Of a DNA stretch of 64,000 nt, positions 16,323 through 23,119 are shown one piece after another. The stretch is taken from contig NZ_CP169056.1 of the NCBI RefSeq assembly GCF_041890415.1, forward strand, positions 2,666,001 through 2,730,000, written 5' to 3'. Under the pieces are notes generated by a model, which did no database searches, was not told the DNA's origin, and saw nothing but the letters and a program-made list of their open reading frames with translations. This stretch comes from Pseudoxanthomonas koreensis_A. Its GTDB lineage: Bacteria > Pseudomonadota > Gammaproteobacteria > Xanthomonadales > Xanthomonadaceae. Every line of letters begins with the position of its first letter. Positions within the stretch are counted from its first letter, which is position 1. Position numbers and translations under genes: made by a program.

Positions 16323-18658
16323 AACTCCAGCGGCGCGTCGTCCGGCAGCAGCCCGCGCAACTGCTCGCGGTACAGGTCGCGGATGCGCACCAGCGCGGCC
16401 TCGTTGTCGGCCTCGAAGCGCAGCACCAGCACCGGGGTGGTGTTGGACGCGCGCAGCAGGCCCCAGCCGTCGCTCCAGTCCGCGCGCAACCCGTCGATGG
16501 TGGTCAGGCGCGCGCCCGCGAACGGTGAGTCCTCTTCCTGCGCGGCGGCGGCGAAGCGGCCCACGATCTCGTGCGGGCTGCCATCCACGGCCACCTTGAT
16601 CTCCGGGGTGGACACGCCATCGGGCAGTTCGTCCAGCACCTCGGATGGCGTTTCCATGCGCCCGGCCAGGATCTCCAGCAGGCGCGCGGCCGAGTACAGG
16701 CCGTCGTCGAAGCCGTACCAGCGCTCCTTGAAGAAGAAGTGGCCGCTCATCTCGCCGGCCAGCTCGGCCTCGGTCTCGCGCATCTTCGACTTGATCAGCG
16801 AATGGCCGGTCTTCCACATCAGCGGGCTGCCGCCGTTGCGCAGGATGTAGTCGGACAGCTTGCCGGTGCACTTGACGTCGTAGATCACCATCGCGCCCGG
16901 GTTGCGCTGCAGCACGTCGGCTGCAAACAGCATCAGCAGGCGGTCGGGGAAGATGACCTTGCCGTCCCTGGTGACCACGCCCAGGCGGTCGCCGTCGCCG
17001 TCGAAGGCCAGGCCCAGGTCGGCGTCGAACTGCTTGACGGTCTGGATCAGGTCTTCAAGGTTGGCCGGCTCGCTCGGGTCCGGATGATGGTTCGGGAAGG
17101 TGCCGTCGATCTCGCAGTACAGCGGCACCACCTCCGCGCCGATCGCCTCCAGCAGGCGCGGGGCGATGTCGCCGGCAACGCCGTTGCCGGCATCGGCCAC
17201 GACCTTCAGCGGCCGCTCCAGCTGCACGTCGTCGGCGATGCGCTGGATGTAATCGTCGGCCACGTCCTGCTGCAGCAGGCTGCCGGGCGCGGCCTCGTGG
17301 AGGCGGCCCTCGGCGATGCGCGCGTACAACCCGGTGATCGCATCCCCGGACAGGGTCTCGCCGCCGACCACGATCTTGAAACCGTTGTAGTCCGGCGGAT
17401 TGTGGCTGCCGGTCACCGCCACCCCGCTGCCGGCGCGCAGGTGGTAGGCGGCGAAGTACACCACCGGCGTGGGCACCATGCCCACGTCGATAACGTTGCG
17501 CCCGGCCTTGCGCAGGCCCTCGATCAGGCCGCCGACAAGGTCGGGGCCGGACAGGCGGCCGTCGCGGCCGACCACGATGTCGGTCAGGCCCTGCTCGGCC
17601 ATCACGCTGCCGATGGCCTGGCCGATGCGTGCGGCCACCTGCGCGGTCAGCTGGGTGCCGACCACGCCGCGGATGTCGTAGGCGCGGAAGATGCCCGGGT
17701 CCAGCGCCACGTCGGGCAGCGGTTCCGGTTCGGTGCGGGCGGGGCGGGCGGCGGCCACCGGCGCCGGTGCATCGGCGGCTTCGCGCTCCAGGGTCTGGCC
17801 GAACGTCGGCTGCGGCTCGCCCGCCGCCGCCTCGCGGGCCCGGCCCGGGCGCGGCATCCAGCCGCTGGCCACGACCAGGGCCAGCAGCGCAAGCACCGCC
17901 AGCACGCCCGCCAGCACCAGACAGCCCATGGCACCAAGCTGGAACGGCGCGGAGCCGGCATCGGGCACGGCCGCGGCAGTGCGCAGGCCGCTCTTGCCCA
18001 CCTCGCGCGACAGCGCGTCGGCACTGCCCGAAAGCGCGCCCGCACCACGTTCGGAGACGTTGTAGTTGCCCTGGCGCAACGCCAGGTAGCTGCCTTCGGG
18101 CACTGCCACCTGGTCCAGCGTGGCGGTGAGCGTGCGCAGCGGCAACCGCGCGTAGGCCACGGCCGCCGCGCCGGACATGCGTGCCGGCGCAGCCACGCCC
18201 AGGCGGATGTCCTGCCCGTCGCGGACCACGGCGGCCACCGCGGCATCGGTGCTCAGGGCGCGCTCCAGCAGCGCCAGGCGTGCGTAGCCGAACTCGCCGG
18301 CATCGGCATAGGCCGGTGCCAGGTCGGCGCGCCAGAACAGCACCTCTTCCACGTCCGGCCAGGCGCCCCGCAAGACCAGGGCGGCGGTATCCGGATCGCC
18401 TTGCTCCAGGGCCGCCTGCACCTGCGGATCCTGCAGCCGCTGCGCCAGGGCGCGCTCCTGCGCGGCCACCGCCGCCGCGGTTGCGGCCACCACCTGGTCA
18501 CGGGCATCGGCCAGTTGCTGTTCACGTGCATCGGCGCGCCACTGCTGCGCACCGCTCCAGCCGAACCAGCCGGCCAGCAGGATCAAAAGCACCGCCAGCA
18601 GCCGTCCGGCGCGCTTGATTTCAGGAGGCGCCTGCCTGCCTGTCTCCATCTTGGTCAT
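16319..18658 (-). CDS. algC: Phosphomannomutase/phosphoglucomutase with membrane-anchored N-terminal extension
   Basis: This enzyme interconverts hexose 6- and 1-phosphates for LPS, xanthan-like or alginate-like polysaccharide precursors (XanA/AlgC family). The 779-residue product has two parts. Residues 1-310 carry a membrane helix (17-36), about 200 soluble residues that would be periplasmic, a second helix (243-265) and a Pro/Ala/Glu linker. Residues 318-779 are a complete phosphohexomutase with FRAYDIRGVVG, the phosphoserine loop TGSHNP (Ser418), the metal loop DGDGD (553-557) and EMSGH. The long AlgC of Pseudomonas aeruginosa has a comparable extension. The order coaBC-dut-algC is the same as in Pseudomonas. 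It is 18 bp below dut. Its stop codon lies in a REP terminus. The start could also be Met4. Confidence 0.92.
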   Translation of the reverse strand: MTKMETGRQAPPEIKRAGRLLAVLLILLAGWFGWSGAQQWRADAREQQLADARDQVVAATAAAVAAQERALAQRLQDPQVQAALEQGDPDTAALVLRGAWPDVEEVLFWRADLAPAYADAGEFGYARLALLERALSTDAAVAAVVRDGQDIRLGVAAPARMSGAAAVAYARLPLRTLTATLDQVAVPEGSYLALRQGNYNVSERGAGALSGSADALSREVGKSGLRTAAAVPDAGSAPFQLGAMGCLVLAGVLAVLALLALVVASGWMPRPGRAREAAAGEPQPTFGQTLEREAADAPAPVAAARPARTEPEPLPDVALDPGIFRAYDIRGVVGTQLTAQVAARIGQAIGSVMAEQGLTDIVVGRDGRLSGPDLVGGLIEGLRKAGRNVIDVGMVPTPVVYFAAYHLRAGSGVAVTGSHNPPDYNGFKIVVGGETLSGDAITGLYARIAEGRLHEAAPGSLLQQDVADDYIQRIADDVQLERPLKVVADAGNGVAGDIAPRLLEAIGAEVVPLYCEIDGTFPNHHPDPSEPANLEDLIQTVKQFDADLGLAFDGDGDRLGVVTRDGKVIFPDRLLMLFAADVLQRNPGAMVIYDVKCTGKLSDYILRNGGSPLMWKTGHSLIKSKMRETEAELAGEMSGHFFFKERWYGFDDGLYSAARLLEILAGRMETPSEVLDELPDGVSTPEIKVAVDGSPHEIVGRFAAAAQEEDSPFAGARLTTIDGLRADWSDGWGLLRASNTTPVLVLRFEADNEAALVRIRDLYREQLRGLLPDDAPLEL

Positions 18659-18676
18659 GCTCCGTCCTCTCGATTC

Positions 18677-19150
18677 TCAGCCCAGGCCGGTATGGCCGAA
18701 CCCGCCGCTGCCACGCTCGCTGGCGGCGAAGGCGTCGACCACCTTGAGGCTGGCACGCACAATCGGTGCCAGCACCAGTTGCGCGATCCGGTCGCCCGGG
18801 CGGATGGTGAATGTCTCGCGGCCGCGGTTCCACACACTGATGAGCAACGGGCCCTGGTAGTCGGCATCGATCAGCCCGGTGCCGTTGCCGAGCACGATGC
18901 CATGGCGGTGGCCCAGGCCCGAACGCGGCAGCACCAGCGCACACAGGCCCGGGTCGGCAATGTGGATGGCCAGGCCGCTGGGCACCAGCGCCGCGTCGCC
19001 CGGGGCCAGCACAAGTTCGGTCTCCAGCGCCGCGCGCAGGTCCATGCCCGCGCTGGATGCGGTGGCGTACTCGGGCAGCGGCCAGTCCGCGCCGAAGCGC
19101 GGGTCCAGCAGCTTCACTTCCAGTTCGTGGCTGCGCACCGGTGCGTTCAT
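18677..19150 (-). CDS. dut: dUTP diphosphatase
   Basis: Dut hydrolyses dUTP to dUMP, keeping uracil out of DNA and feeding dTMP synthesis. The 157-residue product contains the five trimeric dUTPase motifs in order: SSAGMDLRA, LPRSGLGHRHG, NGTGLIDADYQGP, RIAQLVLAP and the C-terminal RGSGGFGHTG that closes over the active site. The ATG at 19150 overlaps the coaBC stop by 4 bp (ATGA), so translation is probably coupled. It is followed by algC in the same operon. Confidence 0.97.
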   Translation of the reverse strand: MNAPVRSHELEVKLLDPRFGADWPLPEYATASSAGMDLRAALETELVLAPGDAALVPSGLAIHIADPGLCALVLPRSGLGHRHGIVLGNGTGLIDADYQGPLLISVWNRGRETFTIRPGDRIAQLVLAPIVRASLKVVDAFAASERGSGGFGHTGLG

Positions 19151-20370
19151 GCCTGCAGCCGCTCTGCGATCAGCGCGACCAGGCCATCGGCCAGGGCGGT
19201 CTTGGGCCCCGCCGCAAACTCGCGCTCGCCGGTACGCCAGTAGGCGGTCATGGCGTTGGTGTCGCTTTCGAAACCGCAGCCGGGCACGCCGACGCGGTTG
19301 GCCACGATCAGGTCCAGCCGCTTGGCTGTCAGTTTCTGACGCGCATAGTCAGCCACGTTGTCGGTCTCGGCCGCAAAGCCCACCACCAGCCTGAGGCCGG
19401 CATCGGTGCGCTGTGCCACTTCGGCCAGGATGTCGGGGGTGCGCACCAGGTCCAGGGCAAGGGTCTGCCCGGTGCCGGTCTTCTTGATCTTGTTGGGCGA
19501 ATAGCTGCGCGCGGTGTAATCGGCCACCGCGGCGGCGCCGATGTAGATGTCGGCCGGCAATGCATCGGCCACCGCCTGGCGCATCTGCGCAGCCGAGCGC
19601 ACATCCACCCGGCGCACGCCCGGCGGCGCCTGCAGTTGCACCGGGCCCGACACCAGCACCACCTGCGCGCCCTGGCGCGCGGCGGCGGCGGCCACGGCAA
19701 ACCCCATCTTGCCGCTGCTGCGGTTGCCCAGGTAGCGCACCGGGTCCAGGTCCTCGTAGGTGGGGCCGGCGCTGATCACCACCTTCAGCCCCTGCAGCAG
19801 GCCGCTGCCGGCGCCGGTGGCGGCCAGCGCGGCGACGATCGCGTCCGGTTCGCTCAGCCGGCCCGGACCGGACTCGTTCTCGGCCAACGGGCCGTCCTCG
19901 GGGCCGATCACCTGCACCCCGCGTGCGCGCAACACCGCCACGTTGGCCTCGGTGGCCGGGTGCCGCCACATGCGGTGGTTCATCGCCGGGGCCACCGCCA
20001 GCGGCGCCTCGGAGGCCAGGCACAGGGTGGTGACCAGGTCATCGGCCAGGCCGTGGGCCAGCCGTGCCAGCAGGTCGGCGGTGGCCGGGGCCACCACGAC
20101 CCGGTCGGCCCAGCGGGCCAGCTCCAGGTGGCCCATGGCCTGCTCGGCGGCACCGTCCCACAGCGTGGTCCGGGTCGGATGCGCGGACAGGGCCTGGAAG
20201 CTGAGCGGGGTGACGAACTGCTGGGCACCGGCAGTCATGGCGACCTGCACCGTGGCGCCGGCGTCGCGCAGCCGCCGCACCAGCTCCAATGACTTGTAGG
20301 CGGCAATGCCCCCGCCCACGCACAACAGGATCCGCTGTCCCGCCAGTGCGGCGGTGGCCGAGGAACTCAC
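19147..20370 (-). CDS. coaBC: Bifunctional phosphopantothenoylcysteine synthetase/decarboxylase
   Basis: This protein makes 4'-phosphopantetheine from 4'-phosphopantothenate and cysteine in coenzyme A synthesis. The 407-residue product begins at GTG 20370. The N-terminal flavoprotein (CoaC) half has LCVGGGIAAYKSLELVRRL, the TPLSFQALSAHPTRT segment and PAMNHRMWRHPAT with its active-site motif. The C-terminal CoaB half has ISAGPTYEDLDPVRYLGNRS, AAVADY, the Lys-rich KIKKTG and a late NRVGVPGCGFESDTNA. The start codon is preceded by AGGAAG inside a 50-bp leader that recurs upstream of radC. It heads the coaBC-dut-algC operon. Confidence 0.96.
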   Translation of the reverse strand: MSSSATAALAGQRILLCVGGGIAAYKSLELVRRLRDAGATVQVAMTAGAQQFVTPLSFQALSAHPTRTTLWDGAAEQAMGHLELARWADRVVVAPATADLLARLAHGLADDLVTTLCLASEAPLAVAPAMNHRMWRHPATEANVAVLRARGVQVIGPEDGPLAENESGPGRLSEPDAIVAALAATGAGSGLLQGLKVVISAGPTYEDLDPVRYLGNRSSGKMGFAVAAAAARQGAQVVLVSGPVQLQAPPGVRRVDVRSAAQMRQAVADALPADIYIGAAAVADYTARSYSPNKIKKTGTGQTLALDLVRTPDILAEVAQRTDAGLRLVVGFAAETDNVADYARQKLTAKRLDLIVANRVGVPGCGFESDTNAMTAYWRTGEREFAAGPKTALADGLVALIAERLQA

Positions 20371-20420
20371 GTGGAGAACTTCCTACCCGGGATTGGCCGC
20401 CAAGCTTACTCCAAGCGCCG
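20371..20420. repeat. Leader repeat copy A (next to coaBC)
   Basis: This 50-bp segment matches 22247-22296 at 37 of 50 positions without gaps. Blocks GAACTTCCTACCCGG and TACTCC are identical. On the minus strand it holds the coaBC ribosome binding site (AGGAAG). On the plus strand it begins with an ECF-like GAACTT motif facing the cassette genes. It is either a duplicated leader or a shared regulatory element. Confidence 0.75.
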
Positions 20421-20591
20421 CGCAGCTCCGATTTCCGGGTGGCCGGGCCACCGGCGGCGGTCGATCCGGGAACGCAATCACCGGTCGCCGCATCCAATGG
20501 CCAAACACGACCACGATGGAACGACGCGGGCCGCGCATGCCCGGCCTGCGGCGCTCCCATCGCCCACCCTCCGAACCGCAAGGGGACCGCC

Positions 20592-20930
20592 ATGCTCCAC
20601 TACGCCATTACCGCATTCGCAATCGCCGCCCTGGGCGGGTTCTACCTTGCCGCGCATGTCCTGCGCGGCAGGCTGGCTCCCTGGGCCGTCTCGCTGCTGC
20701 ACGCCGGTCTCGGCGCGCTGGGACTGGCCCTGCTGATCGTGCTGCTGGTCCAGGGCCAGGCCACGCAGGCCGTGCTTGTCGGCTTCGGCTTGCTGCTGGT
20801 TGCCGCGCTGGGCGGGTTCGTCCTGGCCTCGTTCCACCTGCGCAAGCGGTTGCCGCCCAAGGCGGTGGTCGTGGTCCATGCCGGCGCGGCGGTGATCGGG
20901 TTCCTGACCGTCCTGTCACAGGTGGTGTGA
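20592..20930 (+). CDS. Small four-helix membrane protein with internal duplication
   Basis: This 112-residue protein is built from two copies of a two-helix unit. Residues 12-44 (AALGGFYLAAHVLRGRLAP...) and 71-103 (AALGGFVLASFHLRKRLPP...) share the pattern AALGGFxLA..LRxRLxPxAV...HAG....G. The histidine of each HAG sits 25 residues after the start of its unit (His37, His96). A good ribosome site (AGGGGA) precedes ATG 20592. The stop is 4 bp before the DUF2231 gene, and an ECF sigma gene follows, so the three probably form an operon. I do not recognise the family. Paired histidines in a membrane bundle could bind haem or metal, but that is speculation. Confidence 0.75.
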   Translation: MLHYAITAFAIAALGGFYLAAHVLRGRLAPWAVSLLHAGLGALGLALLIVLLVQGQATQAVLVGFGLLLVAALGGFVLASFHLRKRLPPKAVVVVHAGAAVIGFLTVLSQVV

Positions 20931-20934
20931 GGTC

Positions 20935-21354
20935 ATGCGCCACCCCCTGCATCCGGCACTGGTGCATTTCCCGGTGGCCTGCTGGTCACTGGCGGTCGCC
21001 GCCGACGTGGCCAGCCTGTGGCTGGGCCAGGCGGCCTGGCAATGGTCCGCCGGGCTGCTCGCCGTGGGTGGCGCGATGGCCCTGGTGGCCATGCTGGCAG
21101 GCATGGCCGAGTTGCCGCGCATCCCCGAGGGCGCGCCGATGCGCGATGCATGGGTGCACATGAGCGCCATGCTGGCCGCCTTCTGCCTGTTCACGGCGCG
21201 CTTGCTGCTGCGGCTCGACCAGTTGCAGCCGCTTGCGCCCGACCCACTCGCGCTGGCGCTCGATGGCGGCGGGTTCATTGCCCTGGTCATCGGTGGCTGG
21301 TTCGGCGGCAGGCTGGTGTATGGCCATGGCATCGGGCAGGACCGACGCGCATGA
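20935..21354 (+). CDS. DUF2231-type membrane protein
   Basis: This 139-residue protein has about four membrane helices. It starts MRHPLHPALVHFPVACWSLA, which matches the HPxxVHFP signature of the DUF2231 family of uncharacterised bacterial membrane proteins. The conserved histidines near the N-terminus and in WVHMSAMLAA could be ligands for a cofactor. Members of this family are often found next to ECF sigma factors and cytochrome or cupredoxin genes, which fits the neighbours here. It begins 4 bp after the preceding small membrane protein. The sigma gene follows 126 bp later. Function is unknown. Confidence 0.8.
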   Translation: MRHPLHPALVHFPVACWSLAVAADVASLWLGQAAWQWSAGLLAVGGAMALVAMLAGMAELPRIPEGAPMRDAWVHMSAMLAAFCLFTARLLLRLDQLQPLAPDPLALALDGGGFIALVIGGWFGGRLVYGHGIGQDRRA

Positions 21355-21467
21355 AGCGCCGATGGCAACATCCCGCGCAACGGCCGCGATCTGCGACATT
21401 GCATGAGCCATGCGGGCCGGGCCGGTGCCTGGGCCTGTGCAATGCCCGCGGACTTTCCCGATCCACT

Positions 21468-21473
21468 GGAGGA
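21468..21473 (+). promoter_or_regulatory. Ribosome binding site (GGAGGA) fixing the ECF sigma start
   Basis: GGAGGA lies 7 bases before ATG 21481 and decides between this start and in-frame ATGs at 21403 and beyond. Confidence 0.7.
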
Positions 21474-21480
21474 ATTGCCG

Positions 21481-22191
21481 ATGCATCGCGCCCGCGATGA
21501 GGGAACGCCCCGGTACACCAATGCCACCGATGCCGACCTGGCAGGCCGCGCAGTGCAGGGCGATGGTGCCGCGTTCGAGGCGATCATGCGGCGCCACAAC
21601 CAGCTCCTGTTCCGGACCGCGCGCGGCATCGTGCACAGCGACGCCCAGGCTGAAGACGTTGCACAGGAGGCCTGGCTGCGGGCCTGGCGAAACCTTGCCG
21701 GCTTCCGCGCCGAGAGCAGGCTGTCCACCTGGCTGGTCCGGATCGTCGTCAACGAAGCATTGGGCCGCATGCGCCGGAAGGGCGCGCAGATCATTCCACT
21801 GGAGGCAGCCATGGTGTCGCCCGGCAATGACACGCCGCCGGCGTTTACCGACGCAGCAGACCGCGGGCCGGCCCAGTCGGCCGAGCGCGCGCAGGTCAGG
21901 GCCCTCCTCGAAGCCCGCATCGCCCTGCTGCCCGGCACGTTCCGCAGCGTGTTCATGCTGCGTGCGGTCGAGGAAATGAGCGTGGACGAGGTCGCCGACA
22001 TCCTCGACATCCCCGCAAGCACGGTGCGCACGCGGTATTTCCGCGCCCGCGCGCTGTTGCGCGAGAGCCTGGAGAAGGAGATCGATACGGCGATGGGCGA
22101 TGTCTTCAGTTTCGCCGGCCAACGCTGCGACCGCATCGTGGCCAGGGTCATGGCCTGCGCGCGGGCAGAAGGCCTGTGCACGACTGACTGA
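21481..22191 (+). CDS. ECF-family RNA polymerase sigma factor
   Basis: This 236-residue protein directs RNA polymerase to a specific promoter set. Region 2 covers about 15-85 (FEAIMRRHNQLLFRTARGIV, DVAQEAWLRAWRNLAGF, STWLVRIVVNEAL). Region 4 covers about 135-190 (LPGTFRSVFMLRAVEEMSVD, then DIPASTVRTRYFRARALLRE). After region 4 there is a roughly 35-residue extension, DVFSFAGQRCDRIVARVMA, whose FxGxRCDRIV motif I recall from other sigma factors of this type. No zinc-type anti-sigma gene is adjacent. The two upstream membrane proteins could have a regulatory role instead. It lies inside the cassette between coaBC and radC. The target regulon is unknown, and the GAACTT-containing repeats on either side are candidates. 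Confidence 0.9.
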   Translation: MHRARDEGTPRYTNATDADLAGRAVQGDGAAFEAIMRRHNQLLFRTARGIVHSDAQAEDVAQEAWLRAWRNLAGFRAESRLSTWLVRIVVNEALGRMRRKGAQIIPLEAAMVSPGNDTPPAFTDAADRGPAQSAERAQVRALLEARIALLPGTFRSVFMLRAVEEMSVDEVADILDIPASTVRTRYFRARALLRESLEKEIDTAMGDVFSFAGQRCDRIVARVMACARAEGLCTTD

Positions 22192-22246
22192 GCGTCCCGC
22201 AGCGACGGCTCCGGCCACGACGCAATCAGGCCGGGCGCCCTCTGGC

Positions 22247-22296
22247 GTGGGGAACTTCCTACCCGGCCGTGGCCTGACGGCCTACTCCGGGCACCG
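22247..22296. repeat. Leader repeat copy B (upstream of radC)
   Basis: This is the second copy of the 50-bp element (37 of 50 identical to 20371-20420), 46 bp upstream of the radC ATG and 55 bp past the sigma stop. On the plus strand it carries GGAACTT, the -35 type recognised by RpoE-like ECF factors. A matching -10 is not clear. Confidence 0.75.
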
Positions 22297-22342
22297 TGAT
22301 CCTCCGGTTCCAGCGCGGTGCACGGCACCGCATTCTTGGCCC

Positions 22343-23017
22343 ATGCGCATCCGCGACTGGCCCAGCACCGAACGTCCACGCGAAAAGCTGCTGGCCCATG
22401 GTGCCGGCGCCCTGTCCGATGCCGAACTGCTGGCGATCTTCCTGGGCTCGGGCACCCGCGGCCGCGACGCGGTCGGCACCGCGCGCGACCTGCTCGCCGG
22501 CCACGGCCCGTTGCGCGGCCTGCTGGACCGCCACCCGGCCGAGCTGGCGCGCCTGCCCGGGCTGGGTCCGGCCCGTGCCTGCCTGCTGGCGGCCGCGCTG
22601 GAACTTGGCAACCGCCACCTGGCCGCCGCACTGGAGCGCGGCGACGCGCTGACCGACCCGGCCGCCGCCGGGCGCTATTTCGCCCGCCGCCTGCGGGTGC
22701 ACGCCCATGAAGTGTTCGCCGCGCTGTTCCTGGACACCCGGCACCGGGCGCTGGCGTTTGAGGAAATGTTCCGCGGCACCATCGACGGTGCCGAGGTGCA
22801 TCCCCGCGAGGTGGTACGCCGGGCGCTGGCCCACAACGCGGCGGCGGTGATCGTCGGCCACAACCATCCGTCCGGCTGCAGCCAGCCATCGGCGGCCGAC
22901 CGCGCCGTCACCCAGCGGCTCAAGCAGGCGCTGGCACTGGTGGAGGTGCGCCTGCTGGACCACTTCGTCATCGGCGATGGGGAGCCGGTGTCGCTGGCCG
23001 CACGCGGCATGGTGTGA
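22343..23017 (+). CDS. radC: RadC-family JAB/MPN metalloprotein
   Basis: RadC is a conserved bacterial protein with a metalloprotease-like JAB fold. Its cellular role is unsettled despite the name. The 224-residue product has the N-terminal helix-hairpin-helix part (LARLPGLGPARACLL) and the C-terminal JAB motif VGHNHPSGCSQPSAAD, which contains the HxHPSGxxxPSxxD zinc site. An upstream extension of the frame through the repeat element is rejected, because ATG 22343 matches the family N-terminus MRIRDWPSTERPREKL. In many gammaproteobacteria radC is directly divergent from coaBC. Here an ECF sigma cassette separates them. Confidence 0.95.
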   Translation: MRIRDWPSTERPREKLLAHGAGALSDAELLAIFLGSGTRGRDAVGTARDLLAGHGPLRGLLDRHPAELARLPGLGPARACLLAAALELGNRHLAAALERGDALTDPAAAGRYFARRLRVHAHEVFAALFLDTRHRALAFEEMFRGTIDGAEVHPREVVRRALAHNAAAVIVGHNHPSGCSQPSAADRAVTQRLKQALALVEVRLLDHFVIGDGEPVSLAARGMV

Positions 23018-23082
23018 CCGTCGCGCACGGCCGCCGGCCGGGGCCTGCGGGGGCTGGCCGGCGGCCACCGCGGCGGACCGGG

Positions 23083-23088
23083 TAAAAT
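23083..23088 (+). promoter_or_regulatory. -10 box (TAAAATGCCGG core) of argS
   Basis: TAAAAT at 23083-23088 is followed by the same GCCGG discriminator as the anmK and rep promoters. Because it overlaps the ATG at 23087, that ATG cannot be the argS start, which supports GTG 23120. Confidence 0.45.
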
Positions 23089-23119
23089 GCCGGCCTCACC
23101 GCACGAACCCACCCTCCGC

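Noticed and set aside
20371..20736. Frame starting at GTG 20371 through the leader repeat.
   Set aside because: It overlaps the well-supported membrane protein gene in another phase. The peptide-like similarity with copy B is noted as a finding but does not justify a gene call.
23087..23119. ATG 23087 as the argS start.
   Set aside because: It lies within the TAAAAT -10 box, and GTG 23120 gives the expected family N-terminus and length.
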